DNA of 64,000 bases from the NCBI RefSeq assembly GCF_020921035.1, contig NC_063156.1, positions 1,550,001 to 1,614,000 on the forward strand, given 5' to 3'. Under the pieces are notes generated by a model that saw only the letters and a list, made by a program, of their open reading frames with translations, ran no database searches and was not told the DNA's origin. Source of the stretch: Rhodamnia argentea (taxonomy: Eukaryota; Streptophyta; Magnoliopsida; Myrtales; Myrtaceae). The stretch's first letter is position 1. Every line of letters starts with the position of its first letter. The translations under genes were made by a program, and so were the position numbers. This document shows positions 34,060-45,423 of the stretch, piece after piece.

Positions 34060-34808
34060 TCAGCTTAGTTTCTGCTTCTTAACATTGGAGTTCTCTTCCT
34101 CCAAAGCTTTCAACTTGCTCTTGATTGCAGCTATCTTAGCACTCTTACTCATCTGTCCGGAACTGCTACCAGATATGCAAGTCTTGTCGAGGTGGCCTCG
34201 TACCTTGGACGAGTTCTCCACCGTATCCACCAGATACTTCTCACTAGCAAGACGGACAACTAGAGGGCGGCCACAGGCCAACTTCCCATGCATCTTCTCC
34301 TTCGCGAGCTCAGCTTCCTGCATGCTCACTTTAAATAGGACAATCAAATACTGCTCCGAACAGAAATACATGACAAGCAGCAACTTACCTCTTTGCTACT
34401 GTACTGAATGAAAGCAAAGCCTCTTGGCTCTCCACGTTTTGGGCCACGAGTATGCCAAAGGAAATCCTCTGATATAATCTTCCCAAAGGGAGAAAACATC
34501 TTGATTAGAGTAGCCCTGATACAAGACAAATATCTCCATTCATTTATCAAGTTGTTCATGTAGCTTGTAAAAACATCAGAAACATCAACAACCACATATT
34601 TCCTTACTCTGTTATCCTCAAATCAAGATTGCCAATATAGAGTCTACTTTCAGACCTGTCATCAGTGAATCTGTTAGGGTCCTGCATTAAACCATCCCAA
34701 ATTTCAAATGAAGTCAAATTTCTGTCACGCAATTGTCAGTGAGACAACAATTGCCAAATCTGTAGAATATATGTTAACGTGTGATTAATTAGGAGATTTT
34801 CTCACCAT
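34060..34808 (-). CDS. RBM18-like RRM RNA-binding protein, 153 aa
   Basis: Exons in gene order are 34806-34808 (only the ATG), 34608-34681, 34389-34515 and 34060-34317. All use GT-AG, and the joint gives MDPNRFTDDRSESRLYIGNL. One RRM covers residues 14-95, with RNP2 LYIGNL (15-20) and RNP1 RGFAFIQY (57-64). The blocks MFSPFGKIISEDFLWHTRG and KMHGKLACGRPLVVRLASEK are hallmarks of the RBM18 family. The C-terminal part is basic with a short coiled-coil-like end (KLKALEEENSNVKKQK). The family's RNA target is not known to me. The start is inferred because the ATG must splice to GAC CCT; a longer 5' UTR with more introns probably extends towards 36050. Confidence 0.82.
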
Positions 34809-36971
34809 GATGAAGCAACGTATTCGGGCAGAAGTTAAATTCGCAGCAGGGGAACAGAAACAACTTCTAGAGCTTCACTGACCGGATCCTCCTGAATGTG
34901 AACATATATATAAAGAGTTCAGAGGATTCTGTGCCTGTCCAAACCACTATAAGCAGTTCAACATTTTGCTACATTAAAAAAATGCTATGGCAGTTTGAAT
35001 AACACTAACACACTCACAAGCATACAGCAAGTACACTAGAATGATCATTAGTCATTTGTTTTATTCAACGCACTCAATTATTCATGGCAAGGAACTAAAA
35101 CTAAGCGTTGACCCCAAGGTTAGTTTTTGGAAGGGTGTCGTGGCTTCCTAAACATCTACATACCGGTTGTGCCTTTGTCTAACTCCTTCCCAGTACTCTG
35201 TGAGACTGCGTCATTAGTTCCTACTGGCTCGAAGCAAACAGATACGTAGACCAAATTTTTTTTCCGAGGAAGGGACAGAGGGAAGATGACCATAAAGTAA
35301 ATGTTCCAAAAGCTTAGTTCCACAAATCAGAATATGCCGGTATATATGCGTCAGGCTGTAATTGGATGGGAGTGCGAAAATGCTCGCCGCCTCAGCTTGA
35401 TGTCATACAAGACACGTGATATTTCCTTGGAGATGCTTCAGAGGATGATTAACGCTAATTGCTAACGAAAATCAAGCGCCCAAAGAGCGTCCCGCCGTTG
35501 TACGTCTTAGGCACTGTACGAAATGAACCCGGCAAGGACGCCAACCCTAACAACCTATGCCGCAATTGGCGAGATAATTGCCACTGAGCAATCGCCGCCA
35601 TGAACATTAATGGCGTTTCCAGTAAACTAAAACAACGAGTTCCACGAGTAGAGAGAGACATCAAAGCAGATTCACACCCACATCACCTGGTCAGAGGGGA
35701 GGGGGGGGGAGCGGCGCCGGCGATCAAAACCCTAGAAACCTACGCGTCTCTGGGAACGACCAGAAGATGCGGGAACTAATTAGACGATGCAATGGAGAAA
35801 AAATTGAGACTTTTTGAACGTTGCAACGCGATTGCGAAGGCGTCCCATGAAAAACAACGAATCTGATCGCAGAACCGATCAGGCAAAACCAGAGGAAGAA
35901 ATGAATAGAGAGATTAGCGATGAATTCGATGAGCTTACAGTGACACGAGACCGAGGTGATTAGGCAAGAGCACCGAGAGGAGTCGACGATCGACGATCTT
36001 GAAAGCTTGAGACCCTGGGAGTGCAGAAGAGATTTTGATATTGTAGGGTCCGCGGAGCTAAGAACCTTATTGCTATACAGTTTTATTTTCATTTTTTTGG
36101 TTTTTTGCAGCGGCGGCGTTTGCTAACTAAACGGCGCGTTTTAATGGCCAGTTCCTTTCGACCAAAAAAAGCAAAAAAAGAAAAAGGAAAGCCAATGGCC
36201 AGTTCCGACAACGATAAGTCGACGTTGAACAGGTGGCGATCCGTGGGCGGGCCAGACCAGCTCGGACCGGGGCTTCGGGAAAACTGTTACTAGTCCATTG
36301 GTCGGGCCTGACCAACTCCACTTTTTGATTTTTTTTACAAAAAAATGAATGATTTGAAATAGACGAGCCGGGTATTATCCAATTCCAATCCTCTTCGCAT
36401 AAAAAAAAAAAAAATCACTGTAAGATATAAAAAACCAGGGCAAACTTGAGCTAGCCCGAGCAAAGACGGCGCCAAGTAACCAAAATGGGCGGGTTGATCG
36501 GGGTCATCAACATATAGCGAAGGATGATGATGAGCAACTTGTGCACGTGTTTTAATGTGTAGCTGTGACGGAGAGATATCATAGCAATGATAAGCTTGCC
36601 GCTCTTGTGCATTTGGATCGCGAGTAATGCGGACTAACTATGAATTAAGCTCAACATTTTGTCGCGAAGAGTCCGCTAGAGCTGATCGTCCCTCTCCAGC
36701 CTTCATAACAATCAAAATGCCAGAAGAAAGAAGAGGATTTGAGGTCGCATGACTATTTGCCATATCGACAAGCGCTCTCGAGGCACACCATAAGCGTGTT
36801 AATTGATGCCGTTTGTTAGGTGTTTTCGAAAAGATTAATATGATGACGTCATGACACTATTACAGCACTAACTTATTTAGATAAATAAATCCAATCACAT
36901 AATGCACATCGAGAGGAGTGATCCAATTTAGATTAAAAACAAGGTAAAATGACCGTCAAAACATAAGTACA
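34809..36971. other. 5' region of RBM18-like gene and intergenic
   Basis: The stretch up to about 36050 is probably 5' leader, leader introns and promoter of the RBM18-like gene on the minus strand, with a G tract near 35697-35711. From 36100 to 36970 I see only AT-rich sequence with A and T tracts and no gene. Confidence 0.4.
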
Positions 36972-37719
36972 AGAAAATTTGTCAAAAAAGTCATAAACCT
37001 AATTCACTTTTACCAATTCAGTCATAAACCTCTTAATTTTGTCAATTTAGTCATAAACCTTTTAATTTTGCTAATTTAGTTTTAAACATTTTGCATTTGT
37101 GCCAATTCAATCATAAATATTTTTTTATGCCAATTCAGTCCTAAACCTTTTATATTTATGCTAATTCAATCCTTCAAGTTGACACAAATGTTCGCCGGCA
37201 CTAACGTAGATAATTTTTAATATTTTATAATTTTTTTTAATTTTTCTTTTCTTTCTCCTTTTTCTTTTCCTTTCTTCTTCATTGAACCGGTCACCGACGA
37301 GCTCGGTCCCTCCTACCACTAGCGATGGTGACGCTCGGCGGCCTTGCCCAACGACGAGAGGTTAATATTCGTCTTCCATTGATGGGTAATTGTAGCAGAC
37401 AACTTCAAAACGCCATTTTTCCAAGTCGGTTTTGCCGGGCTTGCCAACACCGGGCAGGGGCGAGCTCACCCGAGTTCATCGGCCCTAGTCTCACCAATGA
37501 CCAATTCGAGGAAGAAGAAAGGAAAAGAAAGAAAAAGAAAAAAAAAATTAAATAGAAAATAATTTTATAAAATATTAAAAATATTATTAAAAATTATCCA
37601 CTTCGATCTTGGCGTCCACGTTAGTACCTATTGAAAGGATTGAATTGACATAAATACAAAATGTTTAGGATCGAATTGACTCGATAAAAAGATTTAGGAC
37701 TTTTTTGATAATTTTCCTC
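36972..37719. mobile_element. Foldback MITE, Mutator-like, 748 bp
   Basis: The left arm ('gtcaaaaaagtcataaacc', then several 'caattcagtc.taaacc' repeats) is matched inverted at the right ('attgaattgaca', 'ttaggacttttttgataa'). The 9-bp target duplication is ATAAGTACA (36963-36971) and ATAAATACA (37720-37728). The arms carry five tandem 20-30 bp 'taaacct...aattcagt' units. The GC-rich core (about 37290-37510) has 'gagctcggtccctcc' and 'ggggcgagctcacccgag' type motifs. No transposase is present. Confidence 0.7.
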
Positions 37720-37728
37720 ATAAATACA

Positions 37729-39966
37729 TGCGAACTTTTTGTTGGGATATCGAGAACATCATGTTGGTTGATGTCGACTCCCACAAATCAATTCGAACAT
37801 GGGCCACATGCTAATATCATGTTCCAGTGATTTTCTAGCTCGAAGGACCATGAACCACCAAAACGGCATCTCCATGGATAAGGAAACGTTTGATCAATCG
37901 ACTCGTGACTCTAAGGTGTGTGTACGTACCCGTGTTAGGAAGCGAGAGCAAAGATCAAAGTTCCAAGAGCCATGTGGTTTTGACGAATTGGCCTGAGTTC
38001 GAGTTTCTCACTGCCTCTCGAACAAGTCAACTGAGTTTGGTACCCAATCACCCAAGAGGCGGTGGAAAAAGCAGAGCAAAAGATGTACAATCCCATGATT
38101 CAAGAGGACCATTCGTCTTCTTTGTTGAAGTTTGAGGCGTGCTAAAACTCTTTCTAAGGATAGACAAAAAAATGATTGTTGATAGTGTCAATAATTTTCC
38201 GCGACCATGCAAGCGTGCAAAGTGCGCCTAATAATCGCGCATCCTCACGCAAATATAATAGGGTCTAGCCTACTTACCCATTCACTATTTTGAAATACTA
38301 TAGTATCTTTTTAACTAATAAACTGACTTACAACACTCTTCTTTTTATCCTCTGTGGAATTAGAAAAAGGCACGAGCTGTTGTTGATCCCATTCGAACAT
38401 ATTCAAACATATTTAACCATATTTTCCAACACTCTTAAATCATGACGTGGAGATCTAAACAGAAACGCAATGGATTACGGAGTCACGCGGACAATAATTG
38501 AGCCCATTCCTGCAATGTGAACGCGTCGACCAAAAGCTTTGTGTTGGAGACAGCTTTGCTATCCGCGAGACGAGAAAGCGGGGGAAAACAAAAGAATATG
38601 ATCCCACGTCGTTTTCGGTCCTTTTCGCCAGCCTCCTTGTTTGTGTTTGCCTTGGGGGAAAAGATCAAAGTGGAGTCCTCCCTCCCTCCATTCACGGGTG
38701 AACAAACAGAGTAGGTGGAATAGAAAGCAGAGCACCTGTACGTTTGAAGCAGCCCCTCTTAGTTTGGCTGGAATTCGGGCAATCTCACGCCCCCTGGACG
38801 TCGTCGCAGCATCCCGGTAGGGATTCTTGCCGTCGGAAGTCTGCCTTCGCGACCTGTAGGATTAGCGCGATACAAACTGTTTCGGTCGGCGCCGCGTGTC
38901 CAAGATCTCGACACCCAAATTCGGTTTTTGATCTGATTATGTTTCGAAAGCCAATCAGCCAAGAGTCGGCGAGGAGACGGTGGATTTCGTGCGTTACAAG
39001 CGATTAAGAACGTGTGCCCGGAAAAGGATGTCTCTATGCTAGTAAAGCTACAGGATACAGACATCATGCACTGGAGTCTTGCTGTCTTTATACCGCTTCG
39101 CACTTCACCGTCCAAGATTACTTCCAAGGAGCGGCCAAACAAGAATGGCCACGCTTTTTGATATTCACTTAACCATAGTTGATGGTATTGACCCGTTATA
39201 TTCATTTAGGCTCTGTTTGTTTCTCTAAAAATTTCATGACAAAAGAGAATGTATTTCATGATTAATTTTCATCTGTCTGGTAGTTTTGGACAAGTTATTT
39301 TCTCAAAATCTAAACTTGTTTTTCTCAGTTCAAGAAAAACCTTTCTATTAAGAAGTTTAATGTCATCTGTTTTGTTAATTCGAGGTCAGTAAATATTCGA
39401 GGTAACGGAATTTACTGACATGCCCACGACAAACAAAACAAAGACAGGAATATGGGAAAAAAAGAAAAAAGAAATTCTAGGTCACATGGTCGGATGTGGC
39501 GATGATCCATCATTTTACAAGTCTTAACTCAACTGAAAAGTTTCATTTCATTAAATAACAGTCCAACTTATTATTTGCTCAAATAAAAAGACATAGTAAA
39601 TATTTAAGAAGAATTTATAAATTATCCTGAACTAATTAAAAATCAAATTATTATTTTACATAAAATTTACGGCTAATTTAGTCTCACTTCCCTTTTTCTT
39701 CTTTTGATTCCGCCATGAGTCACCTGCCCAGAATTGAAGAAGCATGTAAAAGCGGAGAGTAACTGTCAAAAGTGTCTCCTGTTTGACAAAATTGCACTCT
39801 CTTCTTCTTCCTATTTCACTTCGCTCCAAGTCCAAACGAGCAAAACGCCCAAAAGCAAGCTCCTGCGAATTTATCCACCCATCATCCTCCATTTCAAGAT
39901 CACTCTCATTGCGCTCCGCGATTCGTTGCTCTGCTTTAACGAACTCCTTGCGACCCAGTCATCTTC
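37729..39966. other. Intergenic, upstream of the receptor kinase
   Basis: No gene recognised. The last 250 bp are probably promoter and 5' leader of the receptor kinase, with CT-rich stretches just before its ATG. Confidence 0.45.
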
Positions 39967-42453
39967 ATGGACAGCAAGGCGCTGCTCTTCCGAGCTCTAG
40001 CTTTCCTCTCTCTCATGCCTTTCTCGTCGCCCTTCGCTCCCTCCGACAATTACCTCCTCAACTGTGGCTCGCCCACCAACGCTTCCCTCGAGAATCGCGT
40101 CTTCATGGGCGATTCAGCGAGGCCCGGTTCGCTTTTCCTCTCGAAGGACAAGTCCATTTCGCTCGCCGACCAAAACCCTCCTCCGAATTCGTCGGTCCTC
40201 TACCGAACCGCGCGAGTTTTCACTGGTGCTTCGTCTTATGAGTTCAAGATCAACAAGAGTGGCATTCACTTGGTACGTTTCCACTTCTCTCCCTTCGTGG
40301 CTCAGAATTTTGACTTGAAGGTTGCAACTTTCGGCGTTTCGGTCGACGGATATTCGGTCTTGAGTGATTTTAGCACCAAAGTGACTGTTCTCAAAGAGTT
40401 CATCGTCTATATTAAGGAAGGGGTTCTTGAAATAGCGCTTAGCCCGGCAAGTGGTTCTGCTTTTGGGTTTGTTAATGCGATCGAGGTGTTTTCAGCTCCA
40501 GAGAACTTCATTATTGATCTGGGCGCTAGATTGATTACGGCCGCTGAGACCCAAGAGTATAAGAACTTGTCATCGCAGGTTTTAGAGACAATTCATAGGA
40601 TAAACGTCGGTGGTTCTAAGTTGACTCCATTCAATGATACATTGTGGAGGACTTGGATCCCTGATGATGAGTATCTGGTCCTCAAGTCAGCTGCAAAACG
40701 TGCGGTGGCCACCGACCCGCCAAACTACCAAAATGGAGGTGCCACCCCCGAGATAGCTCCAGATAACGTCTATATGACTGCTCAACAGATGAATAGGGAT
40801 AATTCAACTATGAGCGGGAAGTTTAATATCACCTGGGAGTTTCCTGTGGATTCAGATGATGGTAGGTACTTGGTCCGACTGCATTTCTGCGATATTGTCA
40901 GTCGTGCTCTTAATCAACTCTACTTTGATGTGTATATAAATGGGGACTCTGCCTACAATAACCTGGATTTGTCAGTTCTTACGTATCACGTGCTTGCTTC
41001 TCCTTTCTACATCGACTTTGTTGTGGATTCCGATAGATCGGGGGTTATGCAGATAAGTGTTGGCCCTTCTGATCTAAGCAGCACGATGAGAATTAATGCT
41101 ATTCTGAATGGAGCTGAGATAATGAAGATGCTGGGCTCTGTGAGTGATCCTTCTGGATCACAGAAGAAAAAGGTCTGGGTGATTGTGGGTGCTACTGTTG
41201 GTGGCTTTGCTGTTTTGCTTATGTTGGTAGTGGCAATTCTGCTGGCTATGAAGTGCAAGAAGAAAAAACCGAAACGGAGGCCTTCAGGAAGTATCGCCTG
41301 GACACAGTTACGTGTTTATGGAGGCAGCTCACATAGCAAAACATCCGTAGGAACTCTCAACACCTCTCCACGCGCAAATGGATACCTCGGCTTGAGGATA
41401 CCTTTTGTTGATGTACAACTGGCAACCAACAACTTTGACAAGAATTTAATCGTCGGTTCGGGCGGATTTGGAATGGTTTATAAAGGTGTTCTTAAAGATG
41501 GCACAAAAGTTGCTGTGAAGAGAGGTGTGCCAGGATCCAGGCAGGGTCTTCCTGAATTCCAGACAGAAATAACTGTTCTATCGAAAATCCGGCACCGCCA
41601 TCTTGTTTCACTTGTTGGGTATTGTGAAGAACAATCGGAAATGATATTAGTGTACGAGTATATGGAGAAGGGTTCATTGAAAAGCCACTTGTATGGATTA
41701 GGACTTCCGCATCTGTCCTGGAAGCAACGCCTTGAAATATGCATTGGCGCAGCAAGAGGCCTTCACTACCTTCACACAGGTTCAGCACAAGGGATAATTC
41801 ATCGCGACATCAAATCAACCAATATTCTACTCGATGAGAATTATGTCGCCAAGGTCGCTGATTTTGGTCTTTCAAGGTCTGGTCCCTGCCTCAATGAGAC
41901 GCACGTGAGTACTGGTGTAAAGGGTAGTTTTGGTTATCTCGATCCAGAGTATTTCCGAAGGCAGCAGCTTACAGATAAATCAGATGTATACTCATTTGGA
42001 GTTGTACTATTTGAAGTGCTTTGCGCTAGACCAGCCGTTGATCCATTACTCGCGAGGGAGCAGGTGAATTTAGCCGAGTGGGCAATGCAGTGGCAGAAGA
42101 AGGGAATGCTTTTACAAATTGTGGACCCTCATCTTGTTGGACAGATCAAACCCAGCTCTTTGAAGAAGTATGGAGAAACGGCTGAGAAATGTCTTGCCGA
42201 GTATGGAATCGATAGGCCAACCATGGGTGATGTTTTGTGGAATCTGGAATATGCACTACAGCTTCAGGAAAATGGTCGGGCCAGAGAGCCTCACGAAGAT
42301 AGTGATGTGATTGATTCTGAGCTTCCATCTGCCGGCAATGTACCCAGAATTCCATCCAGCAATGTGAGGACCCGAGAAGATGACGGTGATGGTAGTTCTG
42401 ACATATCGACAACCCAAGTTTTCTCTCAGTTAATCACTAACGAAGGGAGATAG
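39967..42453 (+). CDS. CrRLK1L receptor-like kinase, malectin-like, 828 aa
   Basis: Plasma-membrane receptor kinase of the Catharanthus RLK1-like family, whose members sense cell-wall state and RALF peptides. It is intronless, as usual for the family. There is a signal peptide at about residues 1-25 and a malectin-like ectodomain at about 27-390, with RINVGGSKLTPFNDTLWRTW and NYQNGGATPEIAPDNVYMTA. One transmembrane helix spans 404-428 and is followed by a basic stop-transfer run. The kinase domain shows P-loop GSGGFG (497-502), the VAVK lysine at 518, catalytic HRD at 612-614 and DFG at 632-634. It is thus an RD kinase with all core residues. The C-terminus VFSQLITNEGR and many blocks match Arabidopsis At5g24010 rather than FERONIA or THESEUS1. 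The ligand is unknown. Confidence 0.95.
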   Translation: MDSKALLFRALAFLSLMPFSSPFAPSDNYLLNCGSPTNASLENRVFMGDSARPGSLFLSKDKSISLADQNPPPNSSVLYRTARVFTGASSYEFKINKSGIHLVRFHFSPFVAQNFDLKVATFGVSVDGYSVLSDFSTKVTVLKEFIVYIKEGVLEIALSPASGSAFGFVNAIEVFSAPENFIIDLGARLITAAETQEYKNLSSQVLETIHRINVGGSKLTPFNDTLWRTWIPDDEYLVLKSAAKRAVATDPPNYQNGGATPEIAPDNVYMTAQQMNRDNSTMSGKFNITWEFPVDSDDGRYLVRLHFCDIVSRALNQLYFDVYINGDSAYNNLDLSVLTYHVLASPFYIDFVVDSDRSGVMQISVGPSDLSSTMRINAILNGAEIMKMLGSVSDPSGSQKKKVWVIVGATVGGFAVLLMLVVAILLAMKCKKKKPKRRPSGSIAWTQLRVYGGSSHSKTSVGTLNTSPRANGYLGLRIPFVDVQLATNNFDKNLIVGSGGFGMVYKGVLKDGTKVAVKRGVPGSRQGLPEFQTEITVLSKIRHRHLVSLVGYCEEQSEMILVYEYMEKGSLKSHLYGLGLPHLSWKQRLEICIGAARGLHYLHTGSAQGIIHRDIKSTNILLDENYVAKVADFGLSRSGPCLNETHVSTGVKGSFGYLDPEYFRRQQLTDKSDVYSFGVVLFEVLCARPAVDPLLAREQVNLAEWAMQWQKKGMLLQIVDPHLVGQIKPSSLKKYGETAEKCLAEYGIDRPTMGDVLWNLEYALQLQENGRAREPHEDSDVIDSELPSAGNVPRIPSSNVRTREDDGDGSSDISTTQVFSQLITNEGR

Positions 42454-44605
42454 CTCTTAGCTCATGCTCCGACACAGACATCCGTGCCGATGGCTTTTGT
42501 CATCCTTTCTTAAGCAGGCACATATGATGAACCGTGCAAAGCTGGAGTTTCCCTTATATTATATTGATTAATTTATGTGTATGTTTACTCCTGGATGTAT
42601 TTTTAGATTATCGCAATTTCTTTCTCATGAATCCGAACTGAAGGTCATGACCCGTTGCCAATTCTTGCTTACTAGCACATGATCCAGGAAATGATGTATA
42701 CTACATGTGGCTCATTAAGTAGCATTATAGTCTTTATTTGCCCATTCTGATCGTCGTGGATGGCCTATCTTGCTATGTGTATATATCATCTGCTCTGCTA
42801 TCGTGGACAAGCCATCGATTCAGTCACTAAATGCAGAAGTCGGATTGTAATTTTATTCAAGGAGTTGGGACGTGGACTTGACAAGGATGCCCAATCCAAA
42901 CATGTGACGAGGTAAAATTCTCTCTCTTTTGATTGATCCAAGCTTCTTCTCATCAAATAAATATTGGCGATCAATTGTCAATTGATGTAACTTTATTATA
43001 TATCTGTCAATCTTGACGATCCCTGGTGGGAAATTGCCCGCAGAAAACTCATCTTGATAGTCATTGACTCGTTGCTAGAAGAATGGCAAGCTGCAACAAG
43101 TGCAAAATCCCTGCAGACTTTGAAATTCTTGAGTCTAGACACTTCAAGACGCAAATGGTGCCGCTGTCCACTTTCTGGGTTTACGTTGACTGTATGAGTT
43201 TTCTTCGTACTTCATCTTGATTGGGTCACTTGTGAGCAGCAAGCCATTTTACCTTCCTTGGCCTCTTTATCTGTCATAAAGCCACCAACACTGGCATGTG
43301 CTTAGAGTAAGGCGATATAACCTTGGTTTCTACTTGGTGCAAATATCGTCTGTTCTTTCAGATCAATCTGGAAACGAGATCTTCGAACTCCGTAACAACT
43401 AGAAGGTTAAGTGACGAAACTCGACATGTTTGTGCAGCATTGAAAGCCTCGTGAACTCACCTCCAGCCTTCCCGCCCGAAGAAGATGAATTTGGCGTGAG
43501 AATTCATAGCATTTGACGGATGCTGGTGAGTCCAATATGGGTTCTCGGCTCCAGCCATCATACAAAAGAAAGGAGACGAAAACATGAAGCGGGTTGAATC
43601 TCTCTTGGATCGAGACTGTTCTTACGTTGCCTGCTACGTACAATGCTCGTTTTAGGTATTTGGGTTCTGATCACCAAAGGTGAAAGGACGCTCGTAAAAA
43701 TGAAAAGTCGAAATGATGAAGTTGGACTTAAAAGAGAAAGGGGAATGATTGGTAGCCTGTGGGGACCGACCACTTTTCCCTGCTGAGTGCTTACCCTGTT
43801 CCATTTTTCACAACCTTGTGTGATTCAAATGTGTTTCCGGGTGAAGTGGTCCCTAAAATGATTCATTTTGAAATAACGCCCCACATACCAATCAAGAAGT
43901 ATTTGTTAAATTTACGCAATGCATACTCATTTAGCATTCTTGTGAGGTTGGTATTGGATCAACTAACGAAGAGCTATCAATAGATAAAAGGATTCGTTTC
44001 GCATGTCATACATATAATGAATTGTATGCACTTTTCAATTTATTGATTAATCTTGTGATTGTGACGCGAACGATCAATATTTTGAAAATTTGAGTATTTC
44101 CTCGTTAAATATGTCGAGACACTCGTCAAGAAAATCCCATGTCATTACATAATTTCCACAAAGGCACTTGTTAACTGTACTTCAATAAGGTATTATATTT
44201 ATTTAACTTTCTAGCCCAAAGGGTTTTTGATGGAACGTGTGCCACAACTCACGAGTGGGAGACATGACTCGTGTCAACTTCTTCTTTTTCCACTTAATTG
44301 GGACTTTCTGCACTTCTAGATCATTTTGACCTAACTGTCTCCATGGATCTGTTTACATAATTGGCGCCTTGGCGGGCAATGCTTGAATTTGACCCCATTT
44401 AACGTAAATGGTCCACCGAGACAAAAAGGGCGAATGGGCTCACCATCCTAATCCTTCGACAAGTCTTTATCAACGAAAGAATCCACATGATAGTGTTTCG
44501 AGTGAGGTAAACACATTAAAGTGTTGGTTTAATTGCATAGATTAATAAGTGGCAAAGTAGAATTACCACGATACCACTAGCAATGCATTTTACGAGCCCG
44601 TGCTT
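42454..44605. other. Receptor kinase 3' flank and intergenic
   Basis: The first 300 bp likely hold the receptor kinase 3' UTR. The rest is AT-rich intergenic sequence with no gene or bounded element recognised. Confidence 0.5.
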
Positions 44606-44619
44606 CTAATTCAAATGAA

Positions 44620-44765
44620 TTTTCCTTTTTTCGGTCTGTCTTATTCCTAACTATTCTCTTTCTGACTTTTGCACTTTTTACAAAGAGCGGGAATCGAATC
44701 CCGTACGTATGATATTAACATCTCCACTCCCAATTCCTTTATTAGTAAGGCCGTATATCTATTGG
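44620..44765 (-). mobile_element. tRNA-like SINE copy 1, 146 bp
   Basis: A perfect 14-bp target duplication, CTAATTCAAATGAA, lies at 44606-44619 and 44766-44779. On the minus strand the insert starts CCAATAGATATACGGCC, has a polymerase III B-box-like GATTCGATTCC, and ends in an A-rich tail. The same head and B-box layout occur in the copy at 46640. No good A box is visible. Confidence 0.7.
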
Positions 44766-44779
44766 CTAATTCAAATGAA

Positions 44780-45423
44780 GTTGGATTTTATGAATTTTTG
44801 TTTTGCATTAAATTTGGAAAAAAATAAAACAGAAGAAAGAAATAATTGCATCAAACGTGAAGGACGATGTGGGGCCCCCTTGATCCACCTCTGACAAGAA
44901 TCATTGCTCCCACCTCCTCCTCACACGTCCCTTCAGCTCCGTCCTCGCTGGCACCGAGTGAGTGGCTGCACAACAAGCGAAGCCCGTGTCATTTCCGTAA
45001 TTTCCGCTCGACGACCGGGGGCATTGTCGTCAGTCTACCCCGCGGGGTCAAATTTCACCTCGCCGAACTGCAAAATTTTATTCGTACCGCGAGTCCGCGG
45101 CATAAAATTAAACGGTTTGGACTTTGGGGAGGGGTTTTTTGAAACTCCGAGAAAAATCAAAATTGAACAGCTAAAAAAGTCAGGCTTGCTTCCTCTCTCC
45201 TTTCGAATTTGAGGATTTCGAGGTGCAGAGTTCGCGTTTTCTGGATTCAAAAATCTCTCGAAGCGAAGTGAATCGATCGCGGTTTTGAGGTTCTGATCTC
45301 GAATCCTCGGATTTGCTTCGAGCGGGGGGAAAGAGGCGCGATTCGGAATCTTCCACGGAGTATTGCGGAATTCGCTGACGGGGGAGGAGCGAGCGTTCAG
45401 GGTTTGGCAATTCTTCCCCGAAG
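44780..45423 (+). promoter_or_regulatory. Promoter and 5' leader region of the DeSI gene
   Basis: GC content rises towards the start codon and the last 250 bp look like a transcribed leader ('ctcgaagcgaagtgaatcg'). No clear TATA box was found, as often in housekeeping genes. Confidence 0.4.
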
